Positions 21,711 to 32,883 of a DNA stretch of 64,000 nucleotides are shown one piece after another; the first letter of the stretch is position 1, and every line of letters starts with the position of its first letter. Made by a program: the position numbers and the translations under genes. The notes below the pieces were generated by a model. The model saw only the letters and a program-made list of their open reading frames with translations. It had not been told where the DNA came from and did not search any database. Location of the stretch: positions 235,287,803 through 235,351,802 of the forward strand of contig NC_081415.1 in NCBI RefSeq assembly GCF_030272615.1, read 5' to 3'. Origin of the DNA: Cryptomeria japonica. Lineage: Eukaryota; Streptophyta; Pinopsida; Cupressales; Cupressaceae.

Positions 21711-22770
21711 TATTGTAAGATCATCACCTTCCAATAACCTCAAAAATACAAGTGGAAATCATTTGGAAGTCGTCACTTCCTTATGATTTACACAGGGCCC
21801 ATAAGGCATTAAATGATTTCATTAGTATAATAATCAATTGAATCAAGTTTTACCTCATAAGTGTTTCACCTCCAATATTGAAAATCCCTCTCAATCACTA
21901 TGATCGAAATTGTCACAAGTTGATTGAACCATTTGCTCCCTCTGAAGCTCAAGTTCTTGTATCAACCTCTTGTCCTCTTTTGAAATGTCAGACTCCCTCT
22001 GCATCTGGTCTCAATCATCAATTCGTTTATAAGCATCAATTTATTTCTCCCTTTAATTCAATTTTATTATGCTTTCATCCTGAAGGTATGTCAGAGAGAG
22101 ATTACAAATAACTCATAAACTAAATTATCTCGAACAGAAATACCAATGATAGAAGAATACAAGATTTTACTAGCCAATATTATAGCATAAATTACAAACT
22201 CAATAATTCATGTGCCTTAATAAAACATGGAATACTTATCTTAAGTTTAAAACATTTCCTTTCATAAGGTGAGCCCATATAAGAAATATCACGCATGAAT
22301 CATCTCTCATCATAATTCCCTTTGAATGATGTATAACATTTTCATAATTTTGATCAACACTATCATTATGATCTGCCACACACAGTCGTTAATAACTTTT
22401 GTAATTTACAACATTTATCCAATCTCTTCGGTGAGATGTTAGAAAATCTAATTACAAACATTTCCTCCAAGTTATAGCCAGATCCAATGGTTAAAACAAA
22501 AGTTATGACATTTTTCCCAAAACTACTAACCCTAGGTAGGGTTTCAAGTGACCTGCACCAAAGTCGTCATATCTTGCACAAAAATGAATCAAATTTGATG
22601 AGATAAACATATTTGAACACTCGAAAAATAGATCTTTCCATCCATATATTATAGTCCTCATTTTGAGTCCAACCAAGGGCCGTACAATGGCATATTTCAG
22701 ACTGAAAATTCTAAATTTTTTTTTGAATTCTCCAACCCTCTCCAACCTCCAAATTAAACTTCACAGGCCT

Positions 22771-22784
22771 GAGCTTTGATACCA
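22771..22784 (-). promoter_or_regulatory. Primer binding site of element E (tRNA-iMet type)
   Basis: TGGTATCAAAGCTC on the minus strand, directly adjoining the right-hand LTR. The usual copia site is TGGTATCAGAGC. Confidence 0.85.
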
Positions 22785-23146
22785 TGTTGATTTTCCCAGG
22801 TTTTATTGGATGTATTTTAATGTATATATCTGATTCAATCTGATACTTGCATTCTTGGAATTCTATATGTTCTCAAATTGAATAACATTATACTATATAT
22901 ATTCCTTTGGAGAGGCATGTCCTCGAACGAACATGTCTCTCCTTTAATTATAATAATTTAATCAATATTATAATGTTTCATCAATCAATTATTAATTTTA
23001 GAATAATATAATAGATTAATATTGAATATTAAATTTTATATGATTAATAATAATATAATAATATAACATAATAATATATTATTATTAATCAACATATATT
23101 ATATGTATTCTAAATGATCATTCGACTGAAGCTACAAACATTAACA
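22785..23146 (-). repeat. 5' LTR of element E (right on the plus strand)
   Basis: 362 bp, nearly identical to 20798-21158, followed by the TTAGT duplication at 23147-23151. Confidence 0.92.
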
Positions 23147-23151
23147 TTAGT

Positions 23152-24129
23152 TGCCAACTTTTAATTTTTTTTAATAAACTATAAATTACAAGTTTTTTTA
23201 TTATATATGCAAATTTTAGTCACGTGTTTAAATGATCAATAATTCATTAACTTAAATTTTATAATTTATGTAAATGATTAAATATTAATTATAAAATATT
23301 TAGTATTTTTTACTTATAAATTATTAAATATTTATTATAATTAATAAGACATATCTAATAAATTATAAATATATAATAATCGAAATATATTATTCTATTT
23401 ATTCTTCATCTACCAATGTTACTAGCATACAAATCAAATAAAAATTTCTATAGTGATATCAATCATCATAATTTATATTTATTTACTAAAGACATGTATG
23501 TTAGTTTTAATGGTGTAGGGTCCTCTAGCGGTATAGGAGTTGATCAATATGGCTTCGTAGCGGAGCACATAAATAACCATATGATATTCAACTTATGAAA
23601 AAATAACCATATTGATTTTCTCTTATCTAGCTTAGTCATCTTATAATGGATAATGGACTATGATTCCAAATATTGATGAAAAAAATGAATAATGTAGTCA
23701 AATTATAAAATAATCTATCATGGACTATGGAAACTTTATGCATTTAATTGATATTCAACTCATCACCAACAAAGTGTTCCTTAAATCTAAAAAGTAACAA
23801 ATCATGTGATGCCAAATCACTCCACCAATAAAACATGATTTAATGGACAACTATCCTTCTTGTTTTTGAGTCAATTTTAGACACCTTGTCAAAAAGCAAC
23901 TATAAAGCTAAACCAAATAAATAATAAATAAATTAAAAAATAATAAAAATAATTTAAAATACCCATACAAAATTATGAGAAAAAAAAATGTTAAAATGCC
24001 CTACTACAAAATCCTCTCCCCTGTAATATTCACCACACCACACCACACAACTGAACATCATTTGTGACTATCCAGCCACCTAAAAAGTAAATTTTAAAGA
24101 AGAGTTGTCACCTTGATATGATTTGTTTT
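23152..24129. other. AT-rich spacer, no gene seen
   Basis: Strongly A/T-rich. Short open stretches (for example 23416-23598) have no resemblance to known proteins. A short CCACA run lies near 24031-24048. No feature is supported. Confidence 0.5.
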
Positions 24130-24530
24130 TTTAGGTGACTGGAAAGACACTATTATTTCGCTTTACGCCAGCTAAGGGTTTGCTGTCACAGCTGGCAAAT
24201 TACTCGGTATCGGGAACTGACCGGGAGAAGCTCTGATTACTGGGACGATACCGGATGTGATGGTAAACATAAAAGAGTACGTGGCCAAACATGCAAAACC
24301 GTCAAACAAGAAGTAGGTCAAGTTTGATTATGGGGACCATGGCCACCATTCAACAAATGCAGCAGGATCTCACTCATACCAACGCCCAAGAAATCGCCCC
24401 ACCTGGGTTCGCCCACTCATTTCAGTGGTATGATCCACACCGCCATTACCCACCAATCATATTCAACAGAAAAGCTAATGGCAACAGAGACGAGGAACAT
24501 GTTTTAAATGCGTTGTGCGACATCTAAAAT
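24130..24530 (+). other. GC-richer relic, unrecognised, shared with 54930-55005
   Basis: This island is clearly richer in G/C than its surroundings. It starts after an acceptor-like TTTTTTTAG and reads in pieces such as LLSQLANYSVSGTDREKL (about 24180-24232). A 78-codon open stretch at 24291-24527 (QQMQQDLTHTNAQEIAPPGF) has no recognised family. The first 80 bases resemble 54930-55005, which ends at the LTR of element C. It looks like an old gene or repeat fragment whose identity I cannot give. Confidence 0.35.
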
Positions 24531-24979
24531 GTTGATGATTACTTTAGTGGATGACCATTAGGTACTCTCTGTTTTACACTTTCAATTAGGGACTTCAAAA
24601 AGTATGCTGTAAACAGAATCTTAAAAAAAAAAGTGGAATGATCACAACCCCACTGTTACGTTATAATTTTGTTTACTCGTTTTAAAACATAAAATCAAAT
24701 CTTTTATTGGACAATAAGGTGATGCTCAATTTAAAATTGAAGCAAAACCAGAATTTGTAATCAAGGCAGGGGCAACAATACAAGTTGCATAAGCCGCGGT
24801 ATTTGTCTGCTAAAGAGAGTGCAGGTAATTAATGTTAAATGCAAGCGAGAGACTTGAAAACAATTCTTAGCTTTTTCCCAATACACCGTTAGCTTTTCTT
24901 AAAGCTTGAGTAGGGAGGCGGCGGGATGCCGACAAGTGGGCGAACAATTTTAAATACGTGTAGCGTGTTTGTTGGAGAC

Positions 24980-25054
24980 TTCTCGAAGAAGCGTCTAAGG
25001 TCCAATAATACAATTCCACGCGGAGCGTGTTCTAGAAGCAATGTGGAAGCTTCC
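24980..25054 (+). promoter_or_regulatory. Cluster of heat-shock-element-like palindromes upstream of second EXORDIUM-like gene
   Basis: TTCTCGAAGAA (24980-24990), TTCTAGAA (25030-25037) and GGAAGCTTCC (25045-25054) are alternating GAA/TTC units of the kind bound by heat-shock factors. They lie 40-120 bp before the TATA box. Function is inferred from motif form only. Confidence 0.5.
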
Positions 25055-25090
25055 AAACTAAATAGAACAAGGGTTTACCGTCAAAGCCCC

Positions 25091-25098
25091 TATATAAG
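25091..25098 (+). promoter_or_regulatory. TATA box of the 25211-26158 EXORDIUM-like gene
   Basis: TATATAAG, 113 bp before the ATG and placed for a start near 25125. Confidence 0.8.
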
Positions 25099-25210
25099 AT
25101 CAAATCCTTAACAATGCTCAGCACATCACCATTGCTTAGTTTGGAGTTCAACCTACAGGCTATATCTAGATTACACCTGATATACCCATTGTGGTTTTAA
25201 AGTGTCTGAA

Positions 25211-26158
25211 ATGGGGTATCTTAGTGTTCGAGTATTAGTGCTTGTATTTGCTCTAGAACTGTGCGCAGCTGTTGCTAATGCGGCTTTGGTGGAGGAGCAA
25301 CCACTGGTTCTAACTTATCATAAAGGCCCCTTGCTCTCCACAAAGATTATTGATGTTCATGTGATCTGGTATGGGAATTTTAGCCCTATTCAGCGGTCAA
25401 TTGTGGCGGACTATTTGCAGTCCCTCGCTGCAAAATTGCAGGGGAAAGACAAGCAGCCTTCTGTTTCCACCTGGTGGAAGACTACCGAAAAATACAAGAG
25501 CGGCGCTTCCAATGTGGCCGCTCTGAGCATTGCAAGGCTGGGGAAGCAGAAGATGGACGATTCGTATTCTCTTGGCAAGTTGTTGAAAAGGACGGACATT
25601 GCCGCACTGGTTGAGAGCGCCGTCAAATCCAGAGCTCTGCCGCCGCCGGCGAGCCATACGAACGGGATTTATTTGGTACTGACGTCTGATGACGTGGCGG
25701 TGGAGAGGTTCTGCGTTAGCTCTTGTGGATACCATGACCACACATTACGATCCCGTCTGCCGTATGCGTGGGTGGGTAACGCAGTGAGTCAGTGCCCCGG
25801 TCAGTGCGCGTGGCCATTTCATCAGCCACTCTACGGCCCTCAGACCCCTCCTTTGTTGCCCCCTAATGCTGACGTGGGCATCGATGGAATGATCATCAAT
25901 ATTGCTACTGTTTTAGCGGGAGCGGTGACAAACCCATTTAATACGGGATATTTTCAAGGTGATGCCGCTGCCCCGCTGGAGGCCGTGTCGGCTTGTGCTG
26001 GAATGTATGGAAAAGGGGCTTATCCGGGTTTCCCAGGAGAGGTCTTGGTGGACAGAACAACGGGGGCGAGCTACAATGCGCATGGAGTTAATGGGCGTCA
26101 GTTTTTACTGCCCGCCATGTGGGATCCTTCTACTAAGTCATGCAACACACTAGTTTGA
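25211..26158 (+). CDS. EXORDIUM-like secreted protein, second copy
   Basis: An intact, intronless 315-codon gene. I take the ATG at 25211 (MGYLSVRVLVLVFALELCAA); the three codons before it are in frame but begin with GTG. A signal peptide of about 24 residues (cleavage after AVANA) precedes the family domain: EEQPLVLTYHKGPLL, VIWYGNFSPIQRSIVADY, PSVSTWWKTTEKY, QCPGQCAWPFHQP, LLPPNADVGIDGMIIN, VTNPFNTGYFQGDAA, LEAVSACAGMYG and TGASYNAHGVNGRQFLLPA. The predicted site of action is the cell wall space. It is clearly related to the gene at 12934-13947, most closely in the C-terminal half; the N-terminal linker and the middle loop differ. A TATA box, heat-shock-like motifs and a downstream AATAAA suggest a working gene. 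Confidence 0.96.
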   Translation: MGYLSVRVLVLVFALELCAAVANAALVEEQPLVLTYHKGPLLSTKIIDVHVIWYGNFSPIQRSIVADYLQSLAAKLQGKDKQPSVSTWWKTTEKYKSGASNVAALSIARLGKQKMDDSYSLGKLLKRTDIAALVESAVKSRALPPPASHTNGIYLVLTSDDVAVERFCVSSCGYHDHTLRSRLPYAWVGNAVSQCPGQCAWPFHQPLYGPQTPPLLPPNADVGIDGMIINIATVLAGAVTNPFNTGYFQGDAAAPLEAVSACAGMYGKGAYPGFPGEVLVDRTTGASYNAHGVNGRQFLLPAMWDPSTKSCNTLV

Positions 26159-26213
26159 AAAACATTGCAGTGCCGAAGGTTTTCTGTAAATGTTCTTGAG
26201 TAAATACAAGTTT

Positions 26214-26219
26214 AATAAA
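26214..26219 (+). terminator. Polyadenylation signal of the second EXORDIUM-like gene
   Basis: AATAAA, 56 bp after the stop codon, in an AT-rich 3' flank. Confidence 0.65.
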
Positions 26220-26567
26220 ATTATTCTTTATTATTTTTCACAAACGGCGTAGCTATAGTTACATGGCTCATAAGTGTATAAACTAAGGTTCTATTTTGAA
26301 GCATTAAAGGATACGGATTATTTAGGTGCTCATTATTTTTTATTCCAGTGAAGCCGTTTACATATGATAATCTTTTAAGGATATTAAAGGGGAGTTAATT
26401 AAGGCATTTGCTGGTAAAACGAACGAAGCTAGCGTGGGTAGTACACTCTAAACGTTGACTCCGTTCCTCTAAACAATCACCATCAGCGGTCAACAGTTTC
26501 GGTGACTCTAAACAGTCACCTTCACGGTCAGCAGTCAGAAAAACATGTACATAACCCGATCACAGTG
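26220..26567. other. 3' flank, no gene seen
   Basis: Mixed-composition sequence. Short direct repeats around CTAAACAGTCACC and CTAAACAATCACC lie at about 26470-26520. Nothing else is recognised. Confidence 0.45.
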
Positions 26568-26868
26568 TACGTTTGCCACCGTCCTCCCAGCCTGTTTCAA
26601 AACGGGGGTATTGAACAGTGTAAGTATCCACAAAAGCATGAAGGATAAGGGAATTTAATCAGATGTTGCAGTCGAAAATGGACTGATAGACATGTACGCA
26701 AAATGTGGAAGCACAGAAAAGGACATGAACTATTTGACAGAATGTGTTCTCATGGAATGCCCTCATTGTAGGCGATTCACAAAGTGGATTCGTTGAAAAG
26801 GGCTTGAGAAACTTTCAAGCAAGTGCAATTGGCAGATTTCAAACCAGATTCCGCAGTCTTTGCCTGTG
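26568..26868 (+). pseudogene. PPR gene fragment (second relic)
   Basis: Across frames this reads TFATVLPACFKTGVL (from about 26568), IHKSMKDKGI (about 26627), SDVAVENGLIDMYAKCGS (about 26660-26715), CSWNALIVGDSQSGFVEKGL (about 26745-26805) and QLADFKPDSAVFAC (about 26825-26868). That is the order of P, L and S repeats in plant PPR proteins. Several frameshifts break it and no start or E/DYW end is present, so it is a fragment. It keeps family consensus better than the relic at 380-1330 and is probably a separate copy. Confidence 0.82.
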
Positions 26869-27354
26869 ACATTACCTAAACCTTTATTTAGAAGAGCTTC
26901 CTTGTTAAAGTTACAATAGGTTTTGAGTACTACAATATCCAGTAATTGGGAAGTTATAAAAGGTCATTAATCTTCTTATTTAGAAGAATTCGCAAGCAAA
27001 GTTATAAAGGTCATTATTTGCGTAAGCACAAAAGTAATAAGTTCATCAAATTTTGAATTTATCCCATGTACACATTCAATCATCTATTTTCACATTTTGT
27101 AATTTTTTTATATATTTTTCTTATTATTTTGTGTATTATTTAGCTTTTTTTGATATTTTTTTAGTTTTTTTTAAAGTAGCCTATAAATAAATTTGTTTTT
27201 ACATTTGTAAATTCTTGATTTTGATTTGAAATATTCTTCAACGGTTAACCCTAAACCCTAATCAACAAATTTACAAATCAAAACCAAACCTAGATAGTTA
27301 ACAAAACAAAATATCAAATTTACAAGATACAAGATATCTTAGAAACATCAAAAC
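26869..27354. other. AT-rich spacer, no gene seen
   Basis: T-rich then A-rich sequence. The word TTATAAAGGTCATTA occurs twice (about 26955 and 27003). No gene is recognised. Confidence 0.45.
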
Positions 27355-27540
27355 AAAAACCAAATCGAAACAAAACCGATACTAAATGGAAATCAAAACC
27401 AAAACCAAAACCAAAACCAAATCGAAACAAAATCAAAACGAAAACGAACACCAAATCAAAACAAAATCAAAACCAAAACCAAAAATCAAAACAAAACCAA
27501 AACTAAATGGAAATCAAAACCAAACCAAATAAAATGAAAT
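27355..27540. repeat. Low-complexity A/C array (AAAACC/AAATCA units)
   Basis: A run of AAAACC, AAATCAAAACC and AAATCGAAAC words. It is a degenerate microsatellite with a marked strand bias (almost no T on the plus strand). Confidence 0.8.
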
Positions 27541-27739
27541 AGCACAATAGGACCGTTAAATGTTTCTAGGAATTATTTTTTAGGTATTGAGCCTTTCAAC
27601 CAATAAACGAAAAAATTTAACCACTTCTAGCAGGCCACCATTCCAATTCCTTAAATTGAACATATGTACCAAAATTTTTCTTAATCCTCATTAGGCAATA
27701 CACTCTTCAAATTTTAGATATCAAAGTTTAGGCTTAGGT

Positions 27740-28255
27740 TTATGCCATGTCATGGCATTAAGGTCCTAGTATGGTCCTATTATGTCATGTCATGGTATAA
27801 AAGGACCAATTATGGACACATTATGCAATGTCATGGCATAATAGGACTCGTTATGCCATGTCATGGCATAATATGGCCTAATATGCCATGGCATTGCATA
27901 ATAGGTCCATAGTTGGTCCTATTATATCATGTCATGGCATAATAGGACCTATTATGCCATGACATTGCATAATAGTCCACATATTATGCCATCATGGTAT
28001 AATAGGTCCATGATAGGACCTATTAAGCCATGACACGACACGATTTTCTTGAATTGCCAACTTCATCATCTAATTCATCTCCAACACTGAAGTACTAATT
28101 TGACATGTTTACTTAGTATGATAGGACTAATTATGGACCTATTATGTCATGTCATGGCATAATAGGACCTATTATATCATGTATTATGCCATGACGACAT
28201 AATAAGTCCTATTATGCCATGACATTGCGTAATAGGTCCATAGTTGGTGTCCTAT
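27740..28255. repeat. Palindromic minisatellite (TTATGCCATG-T-CATGGCATAA)
   Basis: About eleven imperfect copies of a unit of roughly 30 bases, with the form TATTATGCCATG-T-CATGGCATAATAGG. Copies start near 27745, 27784, 27821, 27852, 27882, 27925, 27955, 27985, 28141, 28175 and 28205. Each unit is itself a near-perfect palindrome. A unique stretch at about 28030-28110 splits the array. Confidence 0.85.
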
Positions 28256-29110
28256 ATTTTTTGGCTAGGATTTTTAAAAACTTATAAATATCTTGCATAT
28301 CATTTAACATATCCACACCTAAAGGATTTGGTCTTGCATAAAAATTAAAAAAGAGAGAAAAGTAAACATAATTTTTTTATTCATGGGTGAAAACCATTCT
28401 TATGACACCTTGGACAAGTACCATGATGAAGACCAAATTCTTGCATCATGTATAATCTATTTTTTAAAAGTACCCTACACTTAGGAGTATACCATAATCC
28501 ATTCAAATTCTCTTTATTCTCAACCATCCTTGTCATCATCCATATCATGTATCTCACATTCCTAGTTTTTGACCTTGGTTAAAGTGTTTTAATCATTTTG
28601 AGACATGTTTTAGGAAAGTTCTAATATATAAAATCCTCTTTAAAGAGAACTCTTACACAATTTTAGAAATTTTAAATAAAATTTATTAAAAAAATAGAAA
28701 TTAAAGAAAAAAATATCACGTACACAAACATCCATACAAAGAAATTTGGAAGACGAGTAACATATATCCACATCTCTACCAAAGTAGGGAGTATGAGTTG
28801 AACATGTGATGCCTACCTAGGTAGATATCTACCCAAGTAATCTTATCCTATCCTAGGTGCAAATATGCAATACAATTGTTAGCTAAATACAAGAAAATAA
28901 TTATGCACCAACAAAGTGAATGTTCATTCATAATTTATCTTTCATATTGTTCACTTTTCACATCTACTTTATCTTTTGGTAGCTATTTATCTCCTTTATG
29001 TCTTATCTCCCACTTTGGGAACATATATGTTTAATTTAATCTTTTATGTTTACTTCATATTCTATTACCCCACTTGTAGGGCATGTTTAATATTTTCTCA
29101 CTTGACTTCC
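28256..29110. other. AT-rich spacer, no gene seen
   Basis: Non-coding. CCTACCTAGGTAGATATCTACC near 28810 is a short perfect-like palindrome. No family is recognised. Confidence 0.45.
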
Positions 29111-29457
29111 TTTCATGATTCCTACTTTTACTTCATATGTTTTATCTCCTATTTTTACATTATCTAATCTTTATTAATAACTACTAATTTCCCATAATGA
29201 TTTATGTCTTATACTTTAATCTTTGTTCTATCTTATGATCTTCAAGACTATTTGCTTCACATATGCTCATATAGTGTTTTTGTTTTCCTTTCATGATTCC
29301 TACTTTTACTTCATATGTTTTATCTCCTATTTTTACATTATCTAATCTTTATTAATAACTACTAATTTCCCATAATGATTTATGTCTTATACTTTAATCT
29401 TTGTTCTATCTTATGATCTTCAAGACTATTTGCTTCACATATATTCATATAGTATTT
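29111..29457. repeat. 178-bp tandem duplication
   Basis: The segment beginning TTTCATGATTCCTAC at 29111 is repeated at 29289 almost without change for about 165 bases. The copies diverge near CACATATGCTC/CACATATATTC. The close match indicates a fairly recent local duplication. Confidence 0.88.
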
Positions 29458-30747
29458 TTTTTATCTTATTAAAGCATTATCTTATGTTTGTATATTGGTT
29501 AATCTATCTTCTTAAAGTATTATCTTATGTTCATACATTGGGCAATTTATCACTTTAGATCATTTTTGTATATCGTTCCATTTATATATAATTATATATA
29601 GGTACATTGATAATTACGTCTATATGATCTCTTACTCTTATGTCTAGTTACTAAAAACATGTTATTTATTATTTTTCATCAATGACTTATCATCATTATT
29701 TTTTTTTTTTTCAACAAGAGCATTCTATTTACAATCCTTTATTGTCATGCCTATTATTTTAGAGAATATAATAGATTATCACTATTTGATCACGCATTTT
29801 TGCATCTTAGTATCATATGATTGTGCCTCACATGATGATCTTGTATTGCTATTATCTTGCATGATCTTATGATCATATCTTGGTTTATAGAGCGTAATGA
29901 TCTTACATTTCAATATCTTATTTTAAGCACTTATCATCAATCCTTATATATTCTTACACTAAGGAGGATCATCTTATTTCCCACTTCTTTATTGATCTTA
30001 CATTGGCATATCTTACGAGCAATCCTACTTATATCAATATTATATTATTATATCACATAGCTTGATCCTACATTAGAGGCATCATGGTACTCCACTATCA
30101 TGCATATTAAATATCATACTTATCATATTATCATAATTTATATATTTGAATATTTGCACCATTGTTGAGCTTCAAATCATTGATCACTTTTGATCCTAAC
30201 TATACTTTTCTACCCCATCCTTCATATTGATCCTATCACACTTCATTTGAAAGTATTGAGTCTTTTGCTAATGAACCTACTTGTCCTACTAATCCTACAA
30301 GCAATATTTGATCATACTCATTGATGTCAAGTTGGACCATTTGTTTTAATTTCATGGTCACTTTTGCCTATATGATGTGTATTACATCACCATTATTTTG
30401 ACCATATGTTGATCTTATTTAACATTTTTTACAAGTTCATGTATGGAATATTTTATATTGATTTTAATAGTTGATGCATTTTACAAGAAATGGATGCATT
30501 AAATTGAATATATAATAGATTTATGAAGTTTCATTGAAAGTTTTTATTAAGTTTTGTGCGCAAATTTTATATTTAAAGATTCAATAGTATGTACATGCAT
30601 ATTTTTTTAAGTTCAATATTATATTATATTTCATGTGTGTCTCATTCAATAACATAGAAATGTTACTATTTATAAATGTTTTTTTTAAAACTAAAATAAA
30701 TTCTTCTTTGACATAGAGTTGTATAGAATTCATGTATATCTTTATAT
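29458..30747. other. T-rich spacer upstream of the 30769 gene
   Basis: Very T-rich sequence with many TCTTAT/ATCTTA words. No gene is seen. It may hold the promoter of the plus-strand gene that follows, but no specific element stands out. Confidence 0.4.
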
Positions 30748-30768
30748 ATGCAGGAGCTCTTTGTTATC

Positions 30769-32883
30769 ATGGATGTCTTTGACATATATGAATTATTAGG
30801 TGAAAATCCCCCACCACAACCCACTCCTCCTCCACCTCCACCTCCACCTCCATCACCACCAGCACCAGCACCAGCACCACCAGCACCAACACCACCACCT
30901 CCACCTCCACCCCCTAGAGTGGATGAAATTCGTTTAAGAGAACGAATTAATGAAAACCTACAAGTGATTGAACAAAATATTACTGCTATCCAAAATGGGC
31001 CAATCACGCCACCCCATCTTCTAGAGTTTGCAAAATCAATGCAAACTGTTGTCGAGTCATTTAGATCTGTTGATTCTCAATTAGATCAATTTCATAGATG
31101 ACGATAAGAGTTGCGTGATTTTTATGTCGATGGATTAACTTATAGGCAAATCACTGATCTCAAAATAACCAAAGCTCATTTATGTCCATATTTTACTAAC
31201 CGAAAAACAAGAGAACCAATGCAACCTAACTAGAAAAGAATTTCAATTAGGTGGTGTGTGCATCCAGAAATGGTTAGACACTTTTGGGATAGATGGTGGA
31301 TGGTTTTTTATTATCCACCACATCGTAATTATGAGGTCCCTTTATATTTTTTGAAGAAATTATACTGTGAGTTTGTAATGCACCAAAAACCAAATTATTT
31401 TGATATTGTCATTCCAGGGTGTTGGTCGTGGAATGCCACAACATAGATTAGAGGCACAGAGTAATAATCCCCTACCAGATCCACCCATAGTTCCACTTGT
31501 TGCTCCATCGATTCTTGCAGATGTGCAAAATACATCATTCATTTCGACATTAGATGCTTTGACTTCCCTCATAGGTAACCTGAGTGAGCAAGTTGCTCAC
31601 ATGGCTTTTGCTCCTCGATGGATGCCACATATGTGTTCGAGTTGTCATGAGATGTGTGCAGGTCCTACTGCTGATCCAGGATCCTCTTCAGTTCCAGCTA
31701 AGAATGATGCAACAGATGATAGTATGATGACATCATATATGGATTTTCTTTGCTCTGATGATTATCTTGAGCAGGTATAGATATATATACGTGTACATGT
31801 CAAACTTTAAATACTTCATTAAATATAGGTATAAATTAAGTGCATGTATTTTTTTTTATACAATCTAATACTTCATTAAATAAATTTGGTTTATGTAGAT
31901 AATGACTACACCTAATATTAGAGTCAATATTGCATCTACTGGAACACGGCTCGACACACCTTATGTGGTATAGTATCAATTTCTATCTAGACATTGTACT
32001 AGCTTTTTAAGTTAACATGTTATCATCGTATACTATATAAATTTTTATGTTGATACATTGAATGCTTCTTTCTCTAGGATTCAGGTCATGAGGGACCCTC
32101 TACATCACATCGAGAAGAGGGTGTGACAACTATGACACCATCTATGGTATGTATCTTAGACTTCATAAATCTAATATGAACTCTTACAACATTGTAACTT
32201 AACTTGAAATTATTTAATACACATATATATGTTCAATAAATATGATTTCATTAAATGTATGTTTGTAGGTGGACACTACTATCAGGATAGGTTATCCTCA
32301 TAATTTTTATCAAAGCCAATTTGAACGGACATCGACATCCTTTGAGGTCTTAATATGTAATACTTAATTTGATCTTATTTTGACTCTTAATTTAAGATTT
32401 AATTGGACACTTTGAATTTGACCTTGTACAGGACTTAGCTAGCACTACATTTAATGTTGATACTGTACAAGATACTGCTAGAGGAGATACTGCTAGATGA
32501 TCTGATGAGCAACCTTATGTATGATATTTTATTATATGATTATTTTAAAATCAAATTATAAATATTCATTTTTATTTAATAAAAAAATAAACATGTGTAT
32601 GTGCTCATGTTCATTATATCATGTTTCTTATCTTGTATACAGAATGGCACAACTATCAAGCATATAGTACATGTAGAACAAGTTACTGGAGTTGATGTGC
32701 ACACACATATGGTAAGTTTGTAACTTAATTTATGAATTCCAATTGTATTTGATAAATGATTATTTTAATAGTTAATTTCAAGTATTTTAATATTATTTTT
32801 TCCTTGTACAGCATGAGATTGGTGGATCTGGTCCACGTCCCAGGAAGAAGAGACCACGAGATGTTATTGATGATGGCACTTAG
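30769..32883 (+). pseudogene. Multi-exon gene with proline-rich N-terminus, candidate transposon companion gene
   Basis: A start at 30769 (MDVFDIYELLGENPP) leads to a long proline/alanine run. A helical segment (INENLQVIEQNITAIQNG) and, past stops at 31099 and 31105, a W/Y-rich globular stretch follow (LRDFYVDGLTYRQITDLK; HPEMVRHFWDRWWMVFYYPP). The region 31419-31774 continues as GVGRGMPQHRLEAQ. Five or six short exons with GT/AG borders follow: 31899-31967, 32078-32146, 32269-32346, 32432-32518, 32643-32711 and 32812-32883. All are multiples of three and phase 0. The last encodes a basic PRPRKKRPRD end, likely a nuclear signal. Stops at 31099, 31105, about 31231 and in the 32432 exon indicate a decayed copy. 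I know no named family. It converges on the transposase-like gene. Confidence 0.6.

Larger units (their letters stand above)
20798..23146 (-). mobile_element. Element E: small non-coding LTR retrotransposon
   Basis: A 2349-bp element with two 361/362-bp LTRs, a 5-bp TTAGT target duplication and no coding capacity. The primer site TGGTATCAAAGCTC (22784 down to 22771, minus strand) is the copia-type initiator-tRNA-Met form with one change. The purine tract AAGAGGGAG (21167 down to 21159) sits at the other LTR, so the element is read on the minus strand. Its interior holds a 41-bp tandem repeat and otherwise unrecognised sequence. It fits the TRIM/LARD-like class of elements that depend on others for movement. 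Confidence 0.9.

Noticed and set aside
25202-25210. Start of the second EXORDIUM-like gene three codons earlier
   Set aside because: The codon there is GTG; a plant nuclear gene would start at the ATG at 25211, which also gives a normal signal peptide.
28976-29167. 63-codon hydrophobic open frame resembling a membrane segment
   Set aside because: The surrounding T-rich sequence yields Phe/Tyr/Ile-rich translations in all frames, and part of it is simply tandemly duplicated.
30820-30910. Proline-rich stretch resembling an extensin or formin linker
   Set aside because: It is a CCA/CCT microsatellite expansion inside a spliced gene with no signal peptide and no SPPPP cell-wall motif pattern.
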